A stretch of 64,000 nucleotides of DNA from Candidatus Korobacter versatilis (GTDB taxonomy: Bacteria > Acidobacteriota > Terriglobia > Terriglobales > Acidobacteriaceae): positions 248,001 to 312,000 of the forward strand of contig JACPNR010000006.1 of NCBI GenBank assembly GCA_016185395.1, given 5' to 3'. The position numbers were made by a program, and so were the translations under genes. Positions 46,199-54,645 of this stretch are shown here, piece by piece; the stretch's first letter is position 1; each line of letters starts with the position of its first letter. The notes beneath the pieces are model-generated. The model was not told where the DNA came from. It searched no databases and worked only from the letters and a program-made list of their open reading frames with translations.

Positions 46199-46496
46199 GG
46201 TTTTTTACCTCGCCTCTTCTGTCTGCTCGTCCGGGCGCAATTGTAAGCGGAGGCGCAAGCGGACTTTGGCGGAAAATGCCGCTCCGAAACCCCGGATACG
46301 CGATTTGCCGAAACACTGAAGTGGGCATGAATGGCGGTTTCCCGTAGGATTTGCACAATCGCCAACAGCCCGAAACCGCATGAACAGCGGCGTTTCATCG
46401 CTATCGAAAAAACGCGTTGCACAAATCCCGCAACACCCCCTTGTGGATGGGCTGCACTCGATTGAAAACAAACCAGATACAGGCGCGTTCTTTTGC
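46199..46496. other. intergenic region, no gene seen
   Basis: No convincing coding frame. It holds GGATTTGCACAA (about 46348-46359) and TTGCACAAATCC (about 46417-46428), related as an imperfect inverted pair about 57 nt apart. It may include the promoter of the minus-strand SPFH gene. Confidence 0.5.
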
Positions 46497-46524
46497 TTGA
46501 CGCGGTACCGGGGAGGAGTAAAGT
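46497..46524 (+). promoter_or_regulatory. promoter of the candidate ncRNA
   Basis: TTGACG (46497-46502), 16-nt spacer, TAAAGT (46519-46524). Confidence 0.45.
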
Positions 46525-46529
46525 CAGCC

Positions 46530-46990
46530 TCGTTCTTTGACATTCTTTGGTTGTCCGATTGGTGGCGCGTCCGGGGCTCAAACCGGATCACCGTCGCGAA
46601 CGACTCAATGCGGGTAGCGGCCCGCTAAAGAGTCGATGCTGTCCCGGCCGCGAACTGGGATGGCGCCGCCAGGCCTTCGCGGGTCTGGCAACTACCGGGG
46701 CTTCGCGGCCTCGGTTTCGCTAAATACGACGGAGGGTCGGTGAGGGTCAAATGCAACCCGCTGGTTGAGAGGAGCCAAAGAAAAAGTCAGAGGCAAGACA
46801 GGACCCCGAGGCGTTAGCTGGTACGGCCGGTTGGTGGTGAGCCCGGAGCCCGAGCTTCACGAAAGTGATTAAAGACCGCGCGTCGTGCGCCGCAAGCAAA
46901 CGACGAATGCAGGTCGGCGAGGGTCTAAACGCGAGCTGCTGGCCGAGTACGGTACCGGTTGACAATCACCTCGGGGTCCTTAATTTTTTG
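46530..46990 (+). ncRNA. candidate structured non-coding RNA, class unknown
   Basis: About 460 nt with no plausible protein but many complementary segments. Examples: GACTC (46602) with GAGTC (46630) enclosing GCGGG/CCCGC; GGCCGCGAA (46646-46654) with TTCGCGGCC (46702-46710); a TTCAC-GAAA-GTGAT hairpin (46856-46869); AGACC (46873) with GGTCT (46922). A long-range 11-bp perfect stem GGACCCCGAGG (46801-46811) / CCTCGGGGTCC (46969-46979) is followed by TTAATTTTTT, like a terminator. A promoter lies upstream. It lacks the conserved cores of RNase P RNA, tmRNA, SRP RNA and group I/II introns as I know them. A HEARO/omega-type RNA without its protein gene is one untested possibility. Confidence 0.5.
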
Positions 46991-47264
46991 TTCCTCCGGT
47001 TTTTATATTTCGAGCCCGCCACGGCGGGCTCGAAATGTCCATGGGATGCCGCCGCGACGCGCCGGGAGTGCCGCCCGCCGCTCCCAGATGCCGCTCGTGT
47101 GGACGCGGGCGAGGGTGGCTGCCGGCGACCCCGTCGGCACAGGACAGCCCAGACCCGTGTGGACGCCGCCGACCCCGCCCGCGCCTTTGACCTTAGTCCG
47201 ATCAGCGTTCATCGGCGGTAAGAACGGAATTCCTCCGTCTCCCGCCACGCGTCTCGCCCGCGGA
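46991..47264. repeat. palindrome-rich spacer
   Basis: CGAGCCCGCC-AC-GGCGGGCTCG (47011-47032) is a near-perfect palindrome. Two further blocks share a GCCG(G/C)CGACCCCG core (about 47110 and 47168), also seen at 48589-48609. A GATCAGCGTTCATCGGCGG fragment (about 47199) belongs to the 10-nt repeat family. No gene seen. Confidence 0.6.
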
Positions 47265-47270
47265 TATAAT
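47265..47270 (+). promoter_or_regulatory. -10 box of the phosphodiesterase gene
   Basis: A consensus TATAAT inside the imperfect palindrome GCGGATATAATGTCCGC, about 30 nt before the ATG. TGGAGG precedes the start codon. Confidence 0.5.
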
Positions 47271-47299
47271 GTCCGCGCCAACGCCTGGAGGCTCCAGCC

Positions 47300-48571
47300 A
47301 TGAAGCGTCTCGGTCCCAGTCTTCTTCTTTCGCTGCTCGCGCTCTGCGCGCTCCCCATCGCGGCCCAGACTTCTGACCACACGCCCTCCGCACCCGCCGC
47401 AAAGGCCTCGCGCCCGCGCGTCATCGTCATTGGCATGAACGGCGCCGAGTGGGACATCCTTCGCCCGCTGCTCGTCCGCGGCGACATGCCCAACCTGAAG
47501 AAGGTCATCGACAACGGCGTCTCCGCGAAATTGAAGACGGTCGACTCGCCCAACTGTCCCAAGGTGTATTCCACCTTCGCGACCAGCGTGCCTCCCTCCG
47601 AGCACGGCATCACCGGCTTCCTCGTCGGCGGCATCCCCGCGAACACCAACATGCTGAAGAAGGAACCGCTGTGGTCCATCCTCTCCAAGAACGGCGTCAC
47701 CGTCGGCATGGCCAACGTGCCCGCGACTTTTCCCGTGATGCCGGTCAACGGATACATGATCAGCGGCATGCTCACGCGCGGCAAGGACTGCGAAGACGGC
47801 GTCCTCTGCGCTCCCAAACTCTCCGAGGTCCAGGGTGGCGACGCCGTTTATCCCAAGGCGATGGTCGCCGAACTCGAGAGCAACGTGGGCGACTTCCTCA
47901 TCGACTGCTCGCGCATGCCCTCCTCCGCGCAGCTCAACGGCAACGAAGAGAAGGTGGTGAAGGACTGGCTCGCCGGCGTCGACCAGGTCCGCGCGCAGCA
48001 GGCCAGGCTCTTCGACTACCTGCTCACCAGGCATCCCACCGACTTCACCATGATGGTGCAGTCCTGCGAAGACCGCGTCGGACACTGGCTCTATCCCATC
48101 CAGCCCTTCCACGCGGGATACAATCCGAAGGTCGCGAGCGTCGACGTCAACGCCTTCCCCAACCAGTACCGCGCCTTCGACAAAGTCCTCGGCATGGTGC
48201 TCCGCCACATGGACGAGTCGACCACGCTGCTCCTCATCTCCGACCACGGCATCAAGCCGCTGCGCTATTCCGAAGATCCGCACATGCACATGGACCACGG
48301 CGGCACCACGCCCGTCATCGCCAAGCACGACTACGACGACGGCGACGAGGTCCCCGGCTCGTTCTTCGCCATGGGACCTGGCATCAGGAAGGGCCGGCAA
48401 TTCTTCGGACTGCCCTTCACGGTGTATGACATCGCACCCACCATCCTGCATCTCTACGGCATCCAGCCCGCGCCCGGGATGCGCGGCCGCGTGCTCAACG
48501 AGATCTTCGCCGGCAGTCCCGACACGCAGATCAAAGCCCAGTCACAGCAGACGGAGATGCGCCACCACTAA
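47300..48571 (+). CDS. exported alkaline-phosphatase-superfamily phosphodiesterase
   Basis: A 423-aa secreted hydrolase. After a signal peptide (MKRLGPSLLLSLLALCALPIAAQ) comes VIVIGMNGAEWDILRPLL (about 40-57) with the first metal Asp/Asn region, then the nucleophile region SPNCPKVYSTFATS (about 83-96). SDHGIKPL (about 316) and DHGGTTP, the remaining metal ligands, follow. This is the type I phosphodiesterase/nucleotide pyrophosphatase layout. The likely substrate is a phosphate diester outside the cytoplasm; the exact compound is unknown. Confidence 0.85.
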   Translation: MKRLGPSLLLSLLALCALPIAAQTSDHTPSAPAAKASRPRVIVIGMNGAEWDILRPLLVRGDMPNLKKVIDNGVSAKLKTVDSPNCPKVYSTFATSVPPSEHGITGFLVGGIPANTNMLKKEPLWSILSKNGVTVGMANVPATFPVMPVNGYMISGMLTRGKDCEDGVLCAPKLSEVQGGDAVYPKAMVAELESNVGDFLIDCSRMPSSAQLNGNEEKVVKDWLAGVDQVRAQQARLFDYLLTRHPTDFTMMVQSCEDRVGHWLYPIQPFHAGYNPKVASVDVNAFPNQYRAFDKVLGMVLRHMDESTTLLLISDHGIKPLRYSEDPHMHMDHGGTTPVIAKHDYDDGDEVPGSFFAMGPGIRKGRQFFGLPFTVYDIAPTILHLYGIQPAPGMRGRVLNEIFAGSPDTQIKAQSQQTEMRHH

Positions 48572-48588
48572 GACGTGGATTGGGTGGA

Positions 48589-48609
48589 GGCGGGCGACCC
48601 CGCCCGCCG
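48589..48609. repeat. GC palindrome (GGCGGGC type)
   Basis: GGCGGGC-GACCC-CGCCCGCC between two convergent genes. It shares the GCGACCCCGC core with copies near 47110, 47168 and 15930 and may serve as terminator stem. Confidence 0.5.
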
Positions 48610-48639
48610 GCAACTACCAGCGATTCATCCTGAGGATGA

Positions 48640-50781
48640 CTACCTCCCGCGCAGCTGCTTCGCCCTCGCCGCGGCCTGCTGGGCGAGGGAAGTCTTTCCC
48701 GCGGCCCGGTACGCCTTCGCCAGCAGCTCGAAGCTCTGCGCGTCCGTGGGCGCGAGCTTGGTCGCCATTTCCAGCGCGGCCACCGCGTCATCGTACTTGC
48801 CGGAATCGAGCAGCACGCCGCCCAACTGCTTGCGCGGCTCCACGCGCTTCGGCTCCAGGAGCGCGGCGGCTTCGAACTGGTCTTCGGCCGCGGGCATGTT
48901 GCGCAGCAGCGCGTAGGCCGCGCCCAGCATCATGCGCGCGTCGTACTGCGCCGGGTCCACTTGCAGCGACTGCTCGAGCGCCGCGCGCGCGCCGGCATGA
49001 TCACCGAGCCGGAACAGCGACTGCCCGAGGGAATAGGCGACTGCGCTGTCGGCCGGACGCAGCTTCAGCGCCGCCGCGAACGCCGCGGCCGCGGCCCGGT
49101 GATCATGCTGCGCCAGCTCGATGCGTCCCAACTGCACCATCGCGCTCTCGGCCGCCGGGTCCGCCGCGATCACTTTCTTCAGGATGGCGCGCGCGCCCTC
49201 CGCATCGCCGTCTTCATCCGCGAGCTGCGCGCGATGCAGCGCGTTCTGCTGCTCGATCTTGTCTTTCGGATCGGGCAAGAGCGAGGGCTCGCGCGCGGTC
49301 GTGGATCCGGGCTCGTTCCCGAAATATCCCAACGCCTTCAGCTCGGCCACGGTCTCGGCCGAGACCGCACCGGACTTCTGCGCATCGTTCTTGCCCGGCG
49401 TTCCTAACGCCGGCAGATTCGCATCGGCCAGGATCTGCCGCAGCCGCTTCACCTCGTCCGCCCACGGCTGGTACACGTTCTTCGTCTCGCCCGCATCCGC
49501 GCGCAGGTCGTAAAGCTCCGGACGCGGCGCTTCGATGTACTTGAACCCCTCCGCGCGCACCGACCGCAGCGGCGCCCATCCGAAGCGCAGCGGATAGTCG
49601 GCCTCGCCCAGCGCCACGCGCTCCGCCGACGCCCCTTTCTTCCACAGCAGATGGAGACTCACGCCGTCCATCTTTGCGGAAGCCTCGGTCTTTGAAACCG
49701 CGGCTTTCTCCGAGAACCCAGCCAGCTCCACCACCGTCGGCGCGATGTCGATGGTCCGCGCCTGCGCCGTGACCACCGTGCCCCGCATCGCCTGCCGCGG
49801 CAGCTTCAGCAGCAGCGGCACGTGCAGCGTGGCGTCGTACAGGAAGATGCCGTGCGTGTCTTCGCCGTGCTCGCCCAGGCCCTCGCCATGGTCACCCACC
49901 ACGATGATCACCGCGTTGTCGTAGAGCCCGCGCGCTTTCAGGAACTTCACGAACTCGCCGAGCGCGTGGTCGGTGTACGCGATCTCGCCGTCGTACATCC
50001 CGTCTTTGTTCCTGCCCGCGAACTTCTCCGCGAAGGGCGCGGGCGGGTCGTACGGATCGTGCGGGTCGTAGAGGTGGACCCACGCGAAGATCGGCCGCGG
50101 CCTCGCCCGGCCAAACTTCGCCGCGGTGATCCACTGCTGCGCCCGCGCCAGCACGTCCGCCGCGCGGCGCTCGACGCGTCCGTAGCGGGACTGCTTCGCT
50201 CGTCCTTCCGCAGCGCCGTTCGCCGGGGCCGCGCCCGCTCCCGCTCCATTGCGCGCCGCGATCACGCCGCGGATCACGGGGAGACCGGCGTGGGCCGCGG
50301 GCCTGGCGCCGGCCTCCGTCTTGCGCGTCTTGTCCGCGGCCGCGGCGGAGAAGCCGTCGTAGGTATCGAAGCCCTGGTCAAAGCCGCGCGCCAGCGAGTG
50401 GCTGTCGAGGATGATCGAGCCGACGAACGCGCCCGTGCGGTAGCCGGCGGCGCGCAGCCGCGCCGCCACGGACACCTTGCTCGCGGCGAGCGGCGTGCCG
50501 AAATCGGTCACGCCGTGCGCGCTCGGCAGCAGCCCCGTCAGGATGCTCGCGTGCGACGTGTTGGTGATCGGGCTGGCGGTGAACGCCTGCTCGAAGCGGA
50601 CGCCGTCCCGCGCGAGCGCGTCGAGCCTGGGCGTCTGCGCCGCCGCGTATCCGTAGGCCCCCACGTGGTCCGCGCGCAGCGTGTCGATGGTCACGAGATA
50701 GACGTCCGGCGCGCGCTGCGCCAGGGCGGCGTTTGCCGCGAGCGAGACGAGCAGGATGCGGACGAGCCGGCGTGAGGACAT
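48640..50781 (-). CDS. sulfatase-superfamily hydrolase fused to TPRs
   Basis: A 713-aa exported protein. The signal peptide (VRILLVSLAANAALAQ) is followed by a sulfatase-fold domain (about 22-420) with VYLVTIDTLRADHVGAYGY, then TPR repeats (about 490-710). Metal-ligand motifs VGDHGEGLGEH are intact. The formylglycine signature C/S-x-P-x-R is absent: the equivalent segment reads SPITNTSHASILTG, so the nucleophile is probably Thr or Ser and true sulfatase activity is doubtful. A Gly/Ala-rich insert lies near 185-215. The start ATG 50781 was chosen for the signal peptide. Confidence 0.88.
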   Translation of the reverse strand: MSSRRLVRILLVSLAANAALAQRAPDVYLVTIDTLRADHVGAYGYAAAQTPRLDALARDGVRFEQAFTASPITNTSHASILTGLLPSAHGVTDFGTPLAASKVSVAARLRAAGYRTGAFVGSIILDSHSLARGFDQGFDTYDGFSAAAADKTRKTEAGARPAAHAGLPVIRGVIAARNGAGAGAAPANGAAEGRAKQSRYGRVERRAADVLARAQQWITAAKFGRARPRPIFAWVHLYDPHDPYDPPAPFAEKFAGRNKDGMYDGEIAYTDHALGEFVKFLKARGLYDNAVIIVVGDHGEGLGEHGEDTHGIFLYDATLHVPLLLKLPRQAMRGTVVTAQARTIDIAPTVVELAGFSEKAAVSKTEASAKMDGVSLHLLWKKGASAERVALGEADYPLRFGWAPLRSVRAEGFKYIEAPRPELYDLRADAGETKNVYQPWADEVKRLRQILADANLPALGTPGKNDAQKSGAVSAETVAELKALGYFGNEPGSTTAREPSLLPDPKDKIEQQNALHRAQLADEDGDAEGARAILKKVIAADPAAESAMVQLGRIELAQHDHRAAAAAFAAALKLRPADSAVAYSLGQSLFRLGDHAGARAALEQSLQVDPAQYDARMMLGAAYALLRNMPAAEDQFEAAALLEPKRVEPRKQLGGVLLDSGKYDDAVAALEMATKLAPTDAQSFELLAKAYRAAGKTSLAQQAAARAKQLRGR

Positions 50782-50897
50782 CGCGGGGGAAGCGTAGCAC
50801 GGGGCCAAGTCGGAAAACGCTCTCCACGTGCCGAAGGCTTCCGCCCGCGAAGAGTTGAACGTTGCGTTCGCCTTCTGCAAGACGTTACACTGCGCAC

Positions 50898-51536
50898 ATG
50901 AACGGTGTGCCAAGCACTGCCTGTGCCTACTGCACTGGACTACTCGCGTCCCCTGGCGCGGTTCCTTGGAACCAAGTGTTACACGACGGCGGCGACTTCA
51001 TAGTTGCGCCCTCCAAGGGCTCGATCGTCCCGGGTTGGTTGCTTGTCGTTGCCAAGCGCCATGTGTTGTGCGCGGGGGCGCTCGCTTCCTCGGAACTCGA
51101 AGCACTCACCAGTACTCTGCGAAAGGCGAGAGCGGCCGTCCAACAAGAATACGGGAACGTAACGCTCTTCGAGCATGGCCCATCGTCGCGAGCTTCAGAG
51201 CTCGGTTGTGGAATTGATCACATGCACCTTCACGTTGTGCCGCTTCCATTCTCGCTGATGAAGGCAGTCGATGAGTTGTTTCCCGGGATGCAATGGTTTG
51301 GTGCGTACGGACTCGAGCATTCGCGCCTCATGCACGCCAGCGGGCGCGGATACATTGCAATCAAAGAGCCGCACTCGCCAAAGTGGGTCTTCGCAGAGCC
51401 AGTTTCTCCGACTCGTCAAATGGTCAGACAAGCGATTGCGCACACTCTCGGCAAGCCATCAGAGTTTGACTACGCGACGCATCCCTTCACACCCAATGTC
51501 GTAGAAACCATAGAAGTGCTTTCGCCCCTGCTATGA
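50898..51536 (+). CDS. HIT-family nucleotide hydrolase/transferase
   Basis: A 212-aa protein with the N-terminal CxxC of many HIT proteins (ACAYC, about residues 9-13), LVVAKRHVLCAG (substrate strand) and the histidine triad GCGIDHMHLHVVPLPF (about 102-117). The middle triad His is the expected nucleophile. HIT enzymes cleave nucleotide phosphoanhydride or phosphoramidate bonds. About 90 C-terminal residues beyond the HIT domain are unassigned. Its stop codon overlaps the next start (ATGA). DNA composition is noticeably richer in A/T than the flanking genes. First gene of the three-gene cassette. Confidence 0.88.
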   Translation: MNGVPSTACAYCTGLLASPGAVPWNQVLHDGGDFIVAPSKGSIVPGWLLVVAKRHVLCAGALASSELEALTSTLRKARAAVQQEYGNVTLFEHGPSSRASELGCGIDHMHLHVVPLPFSLMKAVDELFPGMQWFGAYGLEHSRLMHASGRGYIAIKEPHSPKWVFAEPVSPTRQMVRQAIAHTLGKPSEFDYATHPFTPNVVETIEVLSPLL

Positions 51537-52105
51537 CCACGCCCGCGCAACCCACCCCCGCCCAGCCCGGCGAAACGGGTTTCGCGCCAACAGACCTAAC
51601 AGACGGTCGTCAGCATGGAGATTGGCAGACAAGATACCCGCGCGCCGCGTGGGTCAGCATATGGTGCGAGGGCGCGTACCTGTCTCTCATCACTGCCGCA
51701 GCTCTGGGGTGCATGGCTGCCGTCTGGCTGAAGATCCCACAGACCCGTTGGCATCTCGACGAGGAGATGACAGGCACTTTCACCAGGTACATCTTCGCGT
51801 GGCTGGCTGGAACCCTCGGAGGAGCTCTCTTCGCCATGAAGTGGCTGTACCACACTGTCGGACACACAACCTGGCACGCAGATCGGCGACCTTGGCGATA
51901 CCTCACTCCGCACATCTCTGGGGGCCTCGCTTTTGCGATGTTTGCAATCGTCCGGTCCGTGGTGCTTCTTGACCCCAGGCTTACAAAAACGACCGCGGGG
52001 GCTACCGCGATTGGCTTCCTAGTGGGCTTCTTCTCCGATAATGCCGTAGCGAAGCTCGCCGATGTTGCGAAGAAGATTTTCGGGGGCAGTGAGTATCACA
52101 CGTGA
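51533..52105 (+). CDS. four-helix membrane protein of the HIT cassette
   Basis: A 190-aa protein: about 30 polar N-terminal residues, then four hydrophobic helices (about 41-67, 82-105, 128-148, 156-172) and a short cytoplasmic tail (AKLADVAKKIFGGSEYHT). No known domain. It overlaps the HIT gene by 4 nt and the next gene by 4 nt (GTGA), so all three are translationally coupled. In a defence-type system this would be the natural membrane effector; that is inference. Confidence 0.75.
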   Translation: MTTPAQPTPAQPGETGFAPTDLTDGRQHGDWQTRYPRAAWVSIWCEGAYLSLITAAALGCMAAVWLKIPQTRWHLDEEMTGTFTRYIFAWLAGTLGGALFAMKWLYHTVGHTTWHADRRPWRYLTPHISGGLAFAMFAIVRSVVLLDPRLTKTTAGATAIGFLVGFFSDNAVAKLADVAKKIFGGSEYHT

Positions 52106-54645
52106 TCTCTGTCTCTCCTGACGAGATACAAACCACCGGCATAACAGGCGAAAAGTCGGTCGGCCTGGCACAGCTCCCAACTGCTTGGGTCCCGACTTTT
52201 TTCTGCATCACGCCGGATTTACACAAAAGAGCACGCAATGCCCCGGGATCCCAGTTAGCGATCCTCCTGGACTCCCTTGAACGACAGGAGATCGATCAAC
52301 GGCTGCATTCCTTCGGCTCACGCCCGGAGAACGTCGCGCTTATTGTGCGTTCCGATTCCACTGTGGAGGGTCTTCAGCAACGCGGAATGCTGAAAAGTTT
52401 TACCTGCGACGGTACCGTCGAAGGCCTGCTACGCGCGGCCAGTAGCGTTTTCAAGTCAGCGGATGAAAGTGGTCACCTCGCTCCCGTGGGACTAATCATT
52501 CAGCGTTACCACGAACCGACGTTGTCGGGTCACCTATCCAATGAGCGCCGCGTCGCCGAAGAGACTCGGCGCTGGGTCTGTGAGATGGCGCCCGCCCGGG
52601 CGGACAGAGCGGGCTCGCTTCCGACAATTCAACCGATTCGCGTCGAGAGGGTCGCCTCGGCAAGTGGTCAACGACTCGCTTCCGGTAATCGTCGACAACT
52701 CTTCCAGCAATTGAAGCGTGTAGCAAGGTACTTTTACGAACAGAGGCTGCGCCGCCATCTTGAATGGGTATGGGACGGCGAGGTCCTGTGGATAGTACAG
52801 AACGACGTCGCTCCTGACGAGAAGGGTCAAACACCAGAGCCTTTCTTTACTGTAGGGGATAACAAACCAATAAACTCCCGTCGCCTGTCAGCTTTTAGGC
52901 CGTTCGGGCCAAGAGACGCGGAGAGATGGCAGAAGCTTCGGTGTGCACAGGTCTTCAAGGAAGCAGACCTCCCGACGACTCAGCTGTTCGTTCTAAAGGG
53001 CGCTTCGACCGTTTCTAGACTCGCCGCAGGGAAATCCACAAGAGGGCTAACCGACGACCTGCGGGAGTTGACGGGTGGGTCTCTGGTAATCCGCAGCGAC
53101 GTCGAGGGGACAACGACTTTTCTGGCACCTCGGACCGACGCAGTTACAACAGTGAGTGCGGCCTTTTCATTCCTCACTGATGCGTCGCGCAAGCTGCTTG
53201 ATCAGGGTGTCAAGCCTTCTCGAGTGTGTTTCATTGCCCATCGTTTTATTCCTGCCGAGGCCTGCGCATTTTCGCTCGCAGCCCCTGCAAGAGCTCGTGT
53301 CCGAATCGACGGCATGTGGGGATTGCCCGATGGATTGGAGTTTTGTCCTCACGATTCCTTCGAAATCGACGCAAGAAACGGCGCGGTGCTGGCGAAAAAG
53401 GTTCGACATAAGCCCATCTTCCTCGCCCCACTTCCCTCAGGCGAGTGGAAGGTGTCCCCCTTGGTCGCTCCGTGGGACTGGAAGCAGTCGCTTTCGCCTT
53501 CTGCCCTAGGAGAGATTGCCCGCGGCACTGCGGTGCTTGCGTCACGAGCCCGCAAGCCCGTCGTGGTCATGTGGTTTGTTGGCATTCCACTCACTTCGGG
53601 ACACCCGGCTCTGGTTCCCTGGCGTTTCACGACGGAGGAGGAGCCTCGACAGGTTGACTCGGCTGTAGGCTCGCACTTCCGGACGGAACCATTCGTCGTT
53701 AAGAACAATGAAGATCTTGCGGAGCTGCGCAAGGTAAATAGGCCCGTATCGTCCGTCGTACTCCGACCCGATGGCTTCCACTTGCGCGACGAGAGATTCC
53801 TAACAGAACTTGGAACAACAGTCCGACAGCACGGCCTTCGATTGGACCTTGAAGGCAGTCCGCTTTCGCATGCGTACTACGTGTTGAAACGTACCGGGGC
53901 ACAGGTCGCATGCGTCGATCCAATCAACCCAAAGGCCCTGCGCCAGAAATTCGAAAAGCTTGTGCGCGACCGCATCCCTGTGAAGATCAGTCGGCACGGC
54001 GAACGGGTAGAGACGATTCTCCTGCCCGGCAGTGAGCTAACAGACGTATTGAAGGCGAAGCTTGTCGAAGAAGCTCTGGAGGTTCTTTCGGCGAGGTCGG
54101 GCCAAGCTCTCGATGAGGAGATGGCGGACGTATTGGAGGTTCTGCGTGCGTTGGCGCGAGCAAATCAGAGAACGCTAAAACAGGTGCAAGCCGTTGCGCG
54201 GATTAAGCGGAAGAAGGTGGGAGGATTCGGTAAAGGAATCTTTCTGATTGAAACAGAAGATACCCCACTGGTTGCAGTCGCCGAACCGGAAATGCGCCTC
54301 TTCGAGCCGGAGCAGGCGAGCCGTAAGAGCGCGCGACCTATTGCAGCTGGGCGACGGCCACAGGTTCGGGGCGACCGAATCCTAATCCCGTTGATTCCCT
54401 CGGCCCCGAGCCGAATGCGCGGCGACACACACTTCTACCATCGTCAAAAGAACGTCGGGGTGGGCATCACATATCGAGACAAGATGATAGAGATTGTGTT
54501 GGAGGATCCGCCATCCCCAAGTAATCCAGCGCAACTTCTCTTGCCTCTCGGAATGCCCTTAGAGCGGTCAGAGGATCGACGTTCACTCCCGACCCGTCGC
54601 TACCAACTCCCAAAGCCTTGGCGCCGCAAGAAGCGGGAACCGTAG
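52102..54645 (+). CDS. PEP-synthase-like ATP-grasp / MazG-like fusion protein
   Basis: An 847-aa multidomain protein. Residues 15-240 resemble the PPDK/PEP-synthase ATP-grasp domain: GEKSVGLAQL, LIVRSDSTVEGL, LIIQRY and the closing strand LEWVWDGEVLWIVQND. Residues about 270-460 look like a second copy: LVIRSDVEG, FIAHRFIPAEACAF, IDGMWGLPDGLEF. Near 587-605, GSPLSHAYYVLKRTGAQVAC resembles the phospho-His swivel (S589-H590). Residues 619-720 form an NTP-pyrophosphohydrolase of the KLVRDRIP (MazG-like) type, with EALE and EMAD as metal-binding ExxE/ExxD. The last 120 residues are basic and unassigned. I know of no described protein with this order. Confidence 0.75.
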   Translation: MISVSPDEIQTTGITGEKSVGLAQLPTAWVPTFFCITPDLHKRARNAPGSQLAILLDSLERQEIDQRLHSFGSRPENVALIVRSDSTVEGLQQRGMLKSFTCDGTVEGLLRAASSVFKSADESGHLAPVGLIIQRYHEPTLSGHLSNERRVAEETRRWVCEMAPARADRAGSLPTIQPIRVERVASASGQRLASGNRRQLFQQLKRVARYFYEQRLRRHLEWVWDGEVLWIVQNDVAPDEKGQTPEPFFTVGDNKPINSRRLSAFRPFGPRDAERWQKLRCAQVFKEADLPTTQLFVLKGASTVSRLAAGKSTRGLTDDLRELTGGSLVIRSDVEGTTTFLAPRTDAVTTVSAAFSFLTDASRKLLDQGVKPSRVCFIAHRFIPAEACAFSLAAPARARVRIDGMWGLPDGLEFCPHDSFEIDARNGAVLAKKVRHKPIFLAPLPSGEWKVSPLVAPWDWKQSLSPSALGEIARGTAVLASRARKPVVVMWFVGIPLTSGHPALVPWRFTTEEEPRQVDSAVGSHFRTEPFVVKNNEDLAELRKVNRPVSSVVLRPDGFHLRDERFLTELGTTVRQHGLRLDLEGSPLSHAYYVLKRTGAQVACVDPINPKALRQKFEKLVRDRIPVKISRHGERVETILLPGSELTDVLKAKLVEEALEVLSARSGQALDEEMADVLEVLRALARANQRTLKQVQAVARIKRKKVGGFGKGIFLIETEDTPLVAVAEPEMRLFEPEQASRKSARPIAAGRRPQVRGDRILIPLIPSAPSRMRGDTHFYHRQKNVGVGITYRDKMIEIVLEDPPSPSNPAQLLLPLGMPLERSEDRRSLPTRRYQLPKPWRRKKREP

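Noticed and set aside
46530-46990. tmRNA, RNase P RNA or SRP RNA
   Set aside because: I looked for the tmRNA tRNA-like ends and tag frame, the RNase P GAGGAAAGTCC core and the SRP GGAAGCAGC core; none is present.
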